Below are positions 53,901 through 64,000 of a stretch of 64,000 nt of DNA, in pieces; position 1 is the first letter of the stretch, and every line of letters begins with the position of its first letter. Source of the DNA: Dirofilaria immitis. Lineage: Eukaryota; Nematoda; Chromadorea; Rhabditida; Onchocercidae. Position numbers and translations under genes: made by a program. The notes below the pieces were generated by a model. That model did no database searches and was not told the origin of the DNA. It was given only the letters and a program-made list of their open reading frames with translations. The stretch lies in NCBI GenBank assembly GCA_024305405.1, contig JAKNDB010000014.1, positions 248,001 through 312,000 on the forward strand. Reading direction: 5' to 3'.

Positions 53901-56900
53901 ATAACGATAGATATAGATGTTTAATAATTCTTATTTCTTGTTTTCAAGATCCTATTTTCAGTTGATAATTAAATAGTTTTTATTCACTAAAAATTTCAGT
54001 CTTAATTTCAAGTTATTGCTTATGTTTCATTGCTGTTGATCGGTATCGTAGTATTGTAATGCCAACCCGAGAACCGTGGACAACATATCATGCGTATTCG
54101 TTGATGGCTATATCTTGGCTTACATCAGCAACTGTTTCGTCACCACTTTTGTCACCCAACGATTGCAGCCCTTAGCGCTTGAAAACACAACACTTTGTGG
54201 TTATGTAAGCGCAATTTTATATGGAAAGATTATGAATTCATAAAAATTTCAGAATTTAACAGAATGTTTATAAAATCTTATATTTACATGACTTATTTCT
54301 TTTTCTTTATCACTACTATCATTGATTATAATTGTGAAATATGACTTATTTCTTTTCTCTTATCAGTTATAATTGATTACTGCATAATTGCATGTCAAAA
54401 CTTAGCAATTAGAAATTAATAATACTAAATTAATTTCTGTTAATATATTATGCAAAAAATGAAGGATGAAAGTAGAAGTGTGACTAGTGTGATTAGCATC
54501 ACAACTCCATCAAAATATTTTATTAACTCTCAGTTATATTTGCAGGTAAACAATAACCTGTCATTTTAGATTCCAAGAGTTATGCCATCTAAAAAAATTG
54601 TGTAGGTAACTTAATTCATCTTCGAAGAAAGAATTTTCTTTTCTTACAAAAAAATCAATGAATATGTTTCAATCAGTAAAATATTTCTATACTGTTAATG
54701 AATTTGTAGGAGAATGATTTTGAAAATAATAATTTAAAAAAAAGCAACGATTGCGCCAGTAATAGTTTAAGTTGTTACCAAATCTTGCTAACAAATTCAT
54801 TCATTCTTATACCTGAGCATATTTAGAAGAAAATTTGTAAAAGAATGTTTGGAATAATTCAATTAAAGCAATTACTTTAGAAAGTTCCAGGTCATTCATA
54901 TTTTCTATCGATTAGCTTATCAACTCTCAGTAATTCGATATTCACACTTTACGCATGCCTTTTAACCTGTAATAATTGTCGAAGCATAATAACAGAAGAG
55001 ATTAACTGACATATTTTAATGCACACCTGTTTAAAAATTTTATAAAATCGAAAATGCTTGATCATTTTACTATATATTATAATCAATAAATTATTTTCCT
55101 TTGTCATCTTCAAAATCCATCATTTGTTGTCAAAATTTATCATGTTTATCACAAAATCATGCAATATAGAAATTGATTAAGTGAATTGATAACAAAACGA
55201 AATGAACTAAGAAGTAGAACCATTTTTAATATCTTAACGTTTATCTTACGATAAATTTACCAAAATTTTCATTTTAAATGAATATTATTGATTATTTTTA
55301 TAATTACAACTTTTCGAAGAAGAGTAAAAAATTCCAAAAATTCAAAAAAAGCAGATTTTTGATTTTTAGTTTTGTGGTGAGTATAATTGGCCAGAAGATA
55401 ATCGTGTTAAACTATTTTATGGCTCTATGCTACTTGTTTGTCAATACCTCATACCGGCAACTATCATGACATTTTGCTATTGGAAGATTTTACAAAAGGT
55501 TCAGTTTTTCGCCTAAAGTTTCATATATTTTGAAAATTTTAAGCAATTTTCCCAGCAAAATCTTATTTTCAATTTTTGTTGTGAGATGATTTTTGTGACA
55601 TTTTTATTCGCCATAAAATTATAAATTAGTTTTTATGATTTTTTTAGCATTTTTTGTTCATATGAGATTGCATAATAGAAAATCAATTTTACTTTTTTTT
55701 TTTTTCAAAGACAAGTTTTTAATTGTTATGATTTTATTCTTTTACTTTCGAAATCCAATAATTTATAATAAAAACTTGAAAAATCATTTCTTAGGTTCGT
55801 GCTGACTGGATTGTAGCCCAGCACTCGATGTTGACCGTTGCTCAGCAAGCTCAAACTGCTGTTCGTAAACGACGGGTAATGTATGTGTTGATATTGATGG
55901 TGGTCGTATTCATGGCATCTTGGCTTCCTTTAACCATTGTTAATATTTTTCGTGACTTCGGAATAGGTAAATTTTTTGAAAAGTTTGATCATCATGGCTA
56001 GAAGGTTGTAGATTATCTTTAAATACTATTGAATAGATTTCTAAATAAATTACATGAAATTCTATTAAGGTACGAAACAATTCCCGTTTATAAAGTGCTA
56101 TTAACAAACTTTTTGAGAAAACAAATAAACATTAAGAATGTCAATATGAATTTCTTATCTATTCTATTCCATTTATTGTCTTAAAATGAAAATGTTCATA
56201 TTTTTTGCTGGCCATATATTATTCCAAACATTGATGGGAAAATAAATTTCTTGAGAAAATGGGAATGAAGAAATTGAGCGCAATGAAATTTTTCACTTCT
56301 TTTATATTTAGAATAGTTCACAAAAAGAGAAAACGGAAGAAAACAATAAGAAGTATTTTCCTTTGAAATTTTTAATTGCAAAATTAAATGTCTACTTTTT
56401 TAAACAAACTTTTTAGTTAAGAAAAGGGAAAAGCTTTTTAAAGCTATTTTTGATAAAAGCATTTTTCAGAAAAATGATATCAATTTGATTTCATTTGATT
56501 TGACATATGAATTTTTGATCTCTTCTATCTTGTATGCTGAAAATTTAAATCGATTAATCAAAATTTGTTCATATATTATTATTGCAGAAGCATTTTTGGA
56601 TATACAAATGTATTTCAAATTGCTCAATGTCCATGCAATAGCAATGACTTCCATTGTATGGAATCCGTTATTGTACTTCTGGATGAGTAAGGTTAGTTTT
56701 CGATTTAAAAAATATTTTAAAATCTTTCCCTTTACTAACTTCATTCTTCTGTGCTTTTTAAGATAAACTTTAATGAAAATGATTGGATAAAAAAGATTTG
56801 AAAATTCAATGAAATTTTAAAGATGGCATTTATCCAAATTTAATGATGACGTTTATTCAAGCGATAGACAGAATGTTAGTAAAATTTAATTTTTGACATC

Positions 56901-58645
56901 TTATTCATCGTAATGAAAGATTAATGTGATATTCGGCTAACCAACTCGAACTTTTCGTAATTAATATGATAAGAATTATTTTTATGATATTTACTTTGTT
57001 TATTCACAATTAATTTTATCACTCGAGACCCAGCTAATCGATCTACTTTATTTTGCGCGACTATTATTGAGAAATCAATTTTTGAGTTATTTGATTTATT
57101 TATCCATTACTGATTTCAAAATATCAGTTTATCAGCTATGACATAAACCATCAGAAGTAGTGTGAAGGTTAACTTCTCAAGTAGATCCTTCTTTCATTTC
57201 TTAAATTCTCACCACTATCTTTCATATTTTTAAAATTTTGCTTTCATTTAATTGCTTGTTCATTTTCATTCTTTGCTTAACAAATATTTCCATTTACTTT
57301 GTATAGTTATTTACTAGTTGATCAATAATTCCCTCAATTATTTGTGGGAAAATTCAGTGTATTTCATCATATATGAAATTCTTTGATTTCAAAATTTCCA
57401 GTTTTTTGATTGATAAAATGAATAACTAACTCACTAGTTGTAAGTAAGCAAATGCTTCACACAATGTTTGCAGCGACATCGAAAAGCATTTAAGGAAGAT
57501 ATGATAGGAACAGGTAATAATTATCGGCGGAACAACGAACTGAGATTAGTAAAACGTGTCTGTATGTCGAGATCACCACGGCCTGGCAATCTGCTATATG
57601 ATCAGAATGATACGAATTATAGGTATTGTTTTTTTCATCTTCATACATTTTTCAAAGCATTCACACTATAAAAAGAAACCATTAAGATGCCTGGAAATAT
57701 GAAAATCTATAAAATCTCGAATTATTCCATATTTTCCGAATTGTTTAATTTGTTGAAGCCATTAGCATCGTATTTTTTTAAAATTTTTCATCAAACAGTC
57801 TTAAATAATTCAGAAGAGATGCATTATGACACTTGCTTACTTATTTATATATCCTTAAGAAACGATTTACATTTGATGGTTAGCTATGTAATCAGTTATG
57901 ACTTCAGAGAATAAAATGAAAGCTTTTGAAAGTGATCGATCCTTATGTTATTTGATAAATTTACCATAATATTTTACTTTTAAGTTCAAAAAAATTTTTG
58001 AACAAAATCATGAAATTTCAATATATCAATTTAACTCTCAAGTTAATTAATTCAAAATTCAAACAGCGTTTTTTTGCGCATAGAGAAATTCTTTATTAAC
58101 TGATATTTGATTGCTGTTTCGTGTCAAAATTAATACTAACGTTTAATGCAAATCGTTCTTTGGGCTTATCGTACCATCCAATTCCGATAGAATGTATTAT
58201 TAATTTATATAGTCATAGGTTTAATCATAAGATTAACTATACATTCCAAATTGGCTAACTCAATTTTTTCTATCAATAATCTTTGACTGACTAGTAACAT
58301 TGCAAAGAAATTCAACATTTAATGCCAAAATCAAATGATATTACTCATAATTAATTATTGCAAAATTTTTTTCTAATAATTCCCGTTAATTGTATATTTT
58401 ATTGATTAAAATTTTATCAAAATAATTGTTGGTATACATAAAAATTCATTTAATTTCAAAACAAAACACTTGAATTAACCAATTTCAGACGCAGTACATT
58501 GACTGATCCAACATGTATCACTGCTGAAACAGCCTTTGCGCATATGCATGCTAGTTGTTTCCTTTTGGTACCATTATTGCCACTTTATCAAGCATCATTG
58601 AATCAGAAAATACAATTAACGACACGCATAAGTCGGCCAACTTAA
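44946..58645 (+). CDS. Neuropeptide receptor, rhodopsin-type GPCR of the NPY/NPR family
   Basis: Plasma-membrane receptor for a neuropeptide, probably of the NPF/FLP type, signalling through G proteins. Nine exons: 44946-45032, 49789-49926, 53613-53721, 54000-54204, 55370-55498, 55795-55966, 56588-56691, 57474-57622 and 58489-58645, all phase-consistent; about 365 aa. TM1 has LIGNGLLI, TM2 INLAISDL. TM3 starts with the conserved Cys (LLCKLVPLCQGIS) and ends DRYRSIVMP, a DRY motif. TM4 has SWLTSATVSSP. The second loop supplies FCGEYNWPED with the partner Cys. TM5 is QYLIPATIMTFCYW, TM6 FMASWLPLTIVN (WLP), TM7 HAIAMTSIVWNPLLYFWMSK (NPxxY as NPLLY). A basic tail follows (RHRKAFKEDM). Exon 4 is one base short at 54147-54150. 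Exon 3 uses a GC donor. Introns 1 and 2 are 4.8 and 3.7 kb. The ligand subtype cannot be told from sequence alone. Confidence 0.93.
46072..46144 (+). repeat. Tandem duplication, 38-bp unit, 1.9 copies
   Basis: The unit starting AGAGTAATTCTTTAATTCTG at 46072 recurs without change at 46110 and runs to 46144. Identity of the two copies suggests a recent event. It lies in intron 1 of the receptor gene. Confidence 0.9.
46535..46849 (+). CDS. Possible small gene nested in receptor intron 1 (104 aa)
   Basis: An ATG-started ORF encodes a mostly hydrophilic protein: KQTDDHPKLHYKKKQ, TPRLKELTFIFRQQGSHDEG, LTKSNLIRSERNDIVIPYFI and a C-terminal CICEQFFLFILP. Residue composition is unlike the Phe/Ile/Lys-rich chance ORFs around it. 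An AATAAA lies about 30 bp downstream. A CATTTTCAG acceptor inside the ORF (near 46577) means it could instead be an exon starting there. It is on the same strand as the receptor gene but does not fit between receptor exons 1 and 2, which join in phase without it. No family is recognised. Confidence 0.35.
   Translation: MNHKEFSIFSPIFSISLKQTDDHPKLHYKKKQTANITPRLKELTFIFRQQGSHDEGLTKSNLIRSERNDIVIPYFITKEKNMVTVTTEKIISCICEQFFLFILP
49927..53612 (+). other. Receptor intron 2, nothing else seen
   Basis: A 3.7 kb AT-rich intron between TM2 exons of the receptor. No repeat, RNA gene or supported nested ORF was found on either strand. Confidence 0.5.
53722..53727 (+). other. Non-canonical GC splice donor
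   Basis: Receptor exon 3 must end at 53721 (phase 1) to join the next exon as ...CQGIS-V-LISSYC. The intron then begins GCATGT. The nearest GT is three bases further on and gives the wrong frame. GC-AG introns with a +2 C are an accepted minor class. A base error at 53723 is the alternative. Confidence 0.7.
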
Positions 58646-58832
58646 TGTTAAGCAAAAATTTCTCGTAGGCCTTAATTATAAAAAGTGATGAGAAGATGAA
58701 TAAGGAAGATTGGAGCATAATAATATTTATATCGAGATATTAAATATGCTCAATTTTATTATATCATCCTTGAGACTTATTCCTGTTGTTTATATGCAAA
58801 CGAGTTGAAATGAATGAAGCAAATATTATTGA

Positions 58833-58838
58833 AATAAA
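58833..58838 (+). terminator. AATAAA polyadenylation signal
   Basis: Hexamer about 190 bp after the stop of the neuropeptide receptor gene, a plausible 3' end for it. Confidence 0.5.
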
Positions 58839-59651
58839 GCTTTTTCTGATGTTCTCATGTGTGATATAAATGGATAGCATACCATATATTATCAGAATTA
58901 AAAATTATTCAATCAGACGATGCCGATTATTTATGAAACTATCTTCTTACATGGCATACAACAGAATATAATGTATCTCTTGAATGAAAATTACATCACT
59001 TTTGATTTCTGAATTGATTCAGTGTTGATCATTCAACCTTGAATTAACAAGCAATAATATCATTTAGGTTTGTCTGAAATTAATGAGAATATTTCATAAC
59101 AAATAGTTAATGAGAAGTGGCACCATTTTACAACTATTATTAATTACCTCGGCAGGTAGAATTCTTGCAAATACAAATATGCACCTATAATTGCTTCAAC
59201 TTTTTCATTTAATCATTTCATATTTCTTGTTCAGTTATATTCTTCGATCCTGACTTATCTTTTTTTTTTATCGGTATATCTTCTATAATCCCTTTGCATA
59301 ATTTAGGAAAATAAGCAGTATATGCAGTATAATATATCAATAGAAATTGCGCTAATAAAATTGAATGATTAAAATTGAGATCTTTAGATCTTAAAAACCA
59401 AAACATTAAGAATAAGATCTTAAGAATGTTAAGAATTTTAATACAAAAATATAGAAGTGTTTTCTTTCCGCTCTCTCTCCTCATGCTTTCTCTTGCCCTC
59501 TAAGTATTCATTTTATTTTAGAAAGAAAAGAATGTTTTACAAAACATGATAAAACTCTACCGATTGATTGAATCATTTTGCCGTACCAGCGATTCACTGC
59601 TCGCCCTCCATATAATTTCACTATTAATAATTGGGTACCAGTGCTTTGAAT
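58839..59651. other. Intergenic spacer
   Basis: About 0.8 kb between the receptor 3' end and the next gene on the same strand. No gene is seen. The last 60 bases are richer in GC and probably carry the 5' UTR of the downstream gene. Confidence 0.45.
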
Positions 59652-61878
59652 ATGCTTAAATTACCGAAATTTTTGCTCGGAATCTTTTTATTGACGATGA
59701 TACTTCTCTCGGTTGGCCAGAATCCCTTAATTCTGTCGGTGACATGTAGAAACTATGGCAAAGTACTGTTACGGGGTCAACTGGATGATTGTGTACCCGA
59801 AAATTTCCGGTGCTTTCTTAAGAATCCAGTTATCGTTAATTCAACCGAACTCGTCTGTATTATGGACAATGAAAACGCGGCAAGCAAAGCACCACTGGTA
59901 ATCTGCCTTATTGATTAGATTTTTTAAAATAAAACTACATTTCCCAAAAATATCAAATTTTATAGAGTTTAAAAAATCGTACAATTCTAAATTTTTTGCT
60001 TTTTTCTCCCTCTTTTGAAAAGTCCTCTTGTTTTCTGCCTAAATGGACTACATCGCAAGAATAGAATCAATTAATAATTTAGGAATCCTCCTGCTTAGGA
60101 GGTAAAATGATATTTAAGTTTTCCAATAAGAGAAGTGTTGAAGTGGAATCATAAATTGTAAATTAAAATCATAATGTTAAGTAAACAAAAATAAAGGATT
60201 GGAATAAGTTCAAATAAGAGCCAAGTATAAAGAGATAAGGAAAATATAAGCTAATTCTAAAACAGATGTAATTAGTGCTTTACAAAGAAATAAAAATATA
60301 AAAAGCAGAAAATATATAAAATAAAAATGACGGAGTAGAAAAAATAAAAAAAATATATAATTTAGTCAGGATGATTACAGGTATCATGTATTGTAACTGG
60401 AAATGTTTTACTAATGAATGAAAAATGTTCGGAGGAAGGCGATTGTCATTCGGTAACTGTATCATGTCCTATTGTAAAACTGGATAATGATATTATCAGT
60501 GATAATGATGTGGTAGAACAAGAACAAAATATTATCCCTGAAAAGACACTGCATCATCCTCCGCCTCCACTACCTACTATACAAGAAGGTCAGTTTTCGT
60601 CTAAAATTTTTCAAACTGCTTTTAATATTTACAGAAAATTTCGCATCAGAAGCTAATACAAAAAGAAATGACAAATAATGTCCAAAAGAATGGAGCAATT
60701 ATGTAGAAGTTTGATCAGATCAGAAATTTTAGGCAGTGAACCATCTTGCTATTTCTTTAATAATAGTAAAACTTCCGGGATAGATGGCAGTAATCGAGAT
60801 AACTGGAAATCTTGCTCAGCTATTGATGCAGTTTGTAGTATAATTGGTATAGCAACAGTTAGCGAATCGTCTATCATATGTGCTATTCATAGGAATGAAC
60901 AATTGGTTAGTTAAATGAGATTAAACCCTTTTTGAATGACGAAACACTCTTAGATGAAAACTATCCAAATTATGCTTTTGGTTTTGGCCTATTTTTAAAG
61001 AAATTATTTTGAAAGGATGAAAAGTTTTCAACTTAAAATTTTTTCCATTCAACAACCAAATGAGAGAAATCTCTTGAAATTATAAAGCATAGGCTTATTT
61101 TTAACTTTTATTAAATTTCTAGCATGACTGCCGCATAATCTGGAAGATGGACAAACAACGTTGTCATGATTCAAATTGCTTAAGCATACGATTAAATTGT
61201 CCAGTATTGGAAGAATACGAGATGATTCTACCAACCCAAAAAAGTAAAACAGGTTGGCTTATGGTACCTCTACTTTATAAACCAATTCGAAATTCTATAA
61301 TAAATACTGTTAAGACCTAATCATTCATTAAGAATTTAATTTCATTTAAAGATAAATAAATGTGTAAACAAATTTAATAGAAAATAATTTGGTAATCGAA
61401 GCAATATTTTCTGAAATATAAAACAGTAATTGTGTTGGAAATCAGCAGTCTAGATGACTAAGAATCAATTTGCTATATATTGCAGAAAATTTGATTTGCT
61501 TTTTTACAAGCCAATAAACCTCCTCAGTGGGATAATAAATCAGTTCAATAATAATATGCTAGGTTAGGTTTAATTTCTGTATATTATTATACTTGATTTA
61601 ACAGGAGAAATGGTTATTTAACCTAGTTTGGCAAATCTTGGTAAATTCTTAGATATTATTAAAGCAAAAATATGACGATATCAGCGTCTCAATAGTTTAC
61701 AGGAGTTCTTGGTTTGGTACTATCATTAGCCTTCTTTACCGGTGTAATTGCTGCCTGCATTGGAAGCTATTTTCAACAAGTGTGTTTGAAAACTGCGAAC
61801 ATCAAAAATGATGAAAACGATAACAATGACACTAAATATTATGGAAATATCATCTATCCCTCATATATTGATAAATAA
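59652..61878 (+). CDS. Cysteine-rich type I membrane protein of unknown family, five exons
   Basis: Exons 59652-59897, 60381-60588, 60635-60905, 61123-61252 and 61703-61878 join in phase and give about 345 aa. The start codes for a signal peptide (MLKLPKFLLGIFLLTMILLS) cleaved near VGQ. The lumenal or extracellular part has about 20 cysteines in pairs (TCRNYGK, DDCVPENFRC, VSCIVTGN, KCSEEGDC, SVTVSC). A proline spacer (HHPPPPLP) divides two Cys-rich halves; the second has PSCYFFNN, WKSCSAIDAVC, IICAIH, HDCRIIWK, RCHDSNC and RLNCPV. One membrane span follows (VLGLVLSLAFFTGVIAACIG), then a short tail rich in Asn/Asp ending PSYIDK. Exon 3 is one base short at 60673-60675, otherwise TAA stops it. 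The two halves may be a repeated domain. I do not recognise a named domain. Confidence 0.75.
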
Positions 61879-62303
61879 CTATTATTTAAAAAGCAAGCAT
61901 CAATATGAAAATCCATTTATTTTGCTCAAAAATTTCATTCATATTATTTAAATTAATGCTGAATACAAAACACTCTTCATCAACATAATCTTAGGTCTCT
62001 ATTAGGGTGACAGTGAATTATACTTTTACTTTATGTTTAATTTCAATGTACCTTCCTAAAATTTTTTTTTTTATTTCTAAATATAATCAGGAAAATTTTC
62101 AAAAATTTGAGATTTTAATTATATAAGGATATACAGTCGTTTAATTTATCAATTACTTTAAATCATAAAAATCTCTTAATTACATTTAATCTATCTTAGA
62201 TGATTATTTAGCAAAATTTTAGCATTTTCTGATATATAGTTAATATATGGTGTCAATTCAATGTAATTGCCATTTCAAGTTAAGATGATGTAATTACTAC
62301 TTG

Positions 62304-62465
62304 ATGGAAAGATATCCGAATGAACGAATCCAAGCACGAATTAAATTATGCAACGATAAAGCGCTTTTTTCTGTTACTAGGCATGATGGAAATTATGAAT
62401 TATACCGCAAAATTATGAAAACTTTATACTGGAAATTACAAAAATTTTATTTTTATGAAATTTAA
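62304..62465 (+). CDS. Possible 53-residue small ORF
   Basis: ATG to TAA with a charged, non-repetitive product: MERYPNERIQARIKLCNDKA, then LFSVTRHDGNYELYRKIMKT and LYWKLQKFYFYEI. Composition is better than typical local noise, but it has no homologue that I recognise and no promoter or splice evidence. It lies between a plus-strand gene ending at 61878 and minus-strand exons starting at 62751, so it could also be a stray or old exon. Confidence 0.2.
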   Translation: MERYPNERIQARIKLCNDKALFSVTRHDGNYELYRKIMKTLYWKLQKFYFYEI

Positions 62466-62750
62466 AATTTGAAAATTTGGATGAGCAATAGAGATGAACA
62501 GAAATAAGAAAAGGAATGAAGGTAAAATAGATTGTTTTTTTGGGGAAAAAAGAATTGATTTGATTTTTAAGATTGATTTGAAACAAAAATAATTTTAAAA
62601 ATAGAATAGAATATTTTTATTGATATTCAGTAGATTTTCCTGAATCCTTAAAATTACTTGAAAATATTGCTCAAATTTTTGCTTTGTTTTTTATTACTCC
62701 ATTTTTTTAATTTAAATAAATGCATATTTTATACTAAATCATAAACTTAC

Positions 62751-63453
62751 GGTTCAAGGATAAAGTCGGCGCAAACTGCAATTTATTTATATTGTTGACA
62801 ATATTCATCGTACCGACAACTGATCTGAAGCCATTGCCGAAAATGCAAGATATTTGTATTGGCGGTGAATAGTTTTCAGATGTTAAAACTAAAATTTGAA
62901 AAAATTAGTAATTCGTGAAATGATTTGTAATAAAATTGCAATGCAGTCTGAATCAGTGTTAATTTTACATGTATATACATTATTATCATATTTGTCGTTA
63001 ATGTTTTTGGTAAATTATTTAGATCTAATTAAGTTAACCAAAATCTGTTAAATATAACAATCATAATTTATTTAATATATTTAGCAAAATTGTGCATGTT
63101 TTTTATGTCAACATATCGATAATTATTTGCTGAAGCGAAAAATATATCGAAAAACTTTTCATAAAATATAAGTTGATTAGCTTGCAGGCGATCGATCCGT
63201 TTATTTAAATCAATCATAACAGTGATTATATGATTTCTGCTGATATAAGAACTAATATGCCGTTCGTCATGCATTGCTATTGATGATATAGAACAAGTGT
63301 CCAAGAGCTGGAAATAAAAATATTCATTCTAGAAATTTTGTGACTACACTGAACTTGATAACAAATGATATCAACATACATCAAACATTGATTTCATTGA
63401 ACTGATAACTCTGTCGCGAAGTTTTAAATTGTAGCGAACGGATGGCAGATCAT
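62751..63453 (-). CDS. Unidentified minus-strand gene, at least three exons, incomplete
   Basis: Exon 63453-63380 follows a TAATTAG acceptor (entry phase 1) and reads DLPSVRYNLKLRDRVISSMK then SMFD, ending in a GTATGTT donor in phase 0. The next exon starts at 63307 after TTTATTTCCAG: LLDTCSISSIAMHDERHISS, YISRNHIITVMIDLNKRIDR, LQANQLIFYEK. Its 3' end is not resolved, because no strong donor precedes the stop near 63068. Exon 62888-62751 follows CAAATTTTAG and reads LTSENYSPPIQISCIFGNGF, RSVVGTMNIVNNINKLQFAP, TLSLN, then a GTAAGTTT donor. Its entry phase needs a phase-1 exit that I could not place, so a missed exon or a base error is likely. The first and last exons lie outside what I can see. 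No family is recognised. Confidence 0.55.
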
Positions 63454-64000
63454 CTAATTATTATTTTTTTCAAAGTATATTTTGGAATTATTCTCGATAA
63501 TATTTTAGTATCTTAAATAATTTCTTTCATTCAAAGTATATTTTACATGTTTTCTTGAAATTAAAAAATTGAAATCTTCAAATTTTTTACGGAAATTTTC
63601 AAAGTCATTAATAGTTTACAGTATAACTTTTCGGAAATTAATCAGAAAGTAAGAAAAACAGTTTAATGACTCGTTCTAATGAATCCGGTTGCAAGCATTA
63701 GGAATATTCGAAGTAAATCAATGATTAAAATATTAAAATTGCCAAAAGTTCCATTGCTTATATTTCATGAGTACTTATTTAAATCTATTTCACTTTTCAA
63801 ATGAATGAGTCATTAAGTTCTTCATATGTCCTGAAAATTCGAAATCATATTATTATTAAGAAACAAATTGGATGACATACGACATCTAAAGTGGATTTGT
63901 CATTCCTTAAATTGTTGATCCATTAAATTTATAAGGTAATTTTAGTCGTTCTGCTTCCCTTCCAAATATAAAATTTAAGCAATAATTTAATTTCTAATTA

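Overview
The window looks like nuclear DNA from a nematode, most likely a filarial or other clade III species. It is very AT-rich. Genes are split into short exons (about 50-630 bp) with GT..TTTCAG-type introns. The recognisable genes are animal, and several have the residue patterns of nematode families: a bHLH-PAS factor closest to nematode HIF-1, a GT92 (DUF23) glycosyltransferase, and an NPR-type neuropeptide receptor. I saw no operon-like bacterial layout, rRNA, CRISPR array or complete transposon. The species call is inference.

Layout. 1-8128 (minus): hif-1, nine full exons plus the first bases of a tenth; the C-terminal half lies beyond the left edge. 8129-23346: mostly empty AT-rich DNA with three weak minus-strand coding candidates (11106-11320, 12085-12350, 14672-17408). 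23347-26863 (minus): seven-exon GT92 glycosyltransferase. 26864-33956: nothing convincing. 33957-37419 (plus): five-exon multi-pass membrane protein of unknown family. 37420-43900: empty apart from a diverged ~29-bp minisatellite at about 42731-43100. 43951-44164 (plus): relic of mitochondrial HSP70. 44540-44800 (minus): coding-like exon of unknown family. 44946-58645 (plus): nine-exon neuropeptide GPCR with introns of 4.8 and 3.7 kb; a small coding-like ORF lies in its first intron. 59652-61878 (plus): five-exon cysteine-rich type I membrane protein of unknown family. 62751-63453 (minus): exons of an unidentified gene running off the right side.

Most exon joins were checked by reading phase and agree across each gene. 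In five places inside well-supported exons the frame is broken by exactly one base, always in a short A/T run, and adding one base restores the frame and the exit phase. This points to systematic homopolymer contraction in the assembly, not to five independent pseudogenes. It also explains why ORF calling alone misses much of these genes. The genes do not form a pathway: HIF-1 is the oxygen-response regulator, GT92 acts in Golgi glycan synthesis, and the GPCR acts in neuropeptide signalling. The clearest undescribed items are the two orphan membrane proteins.
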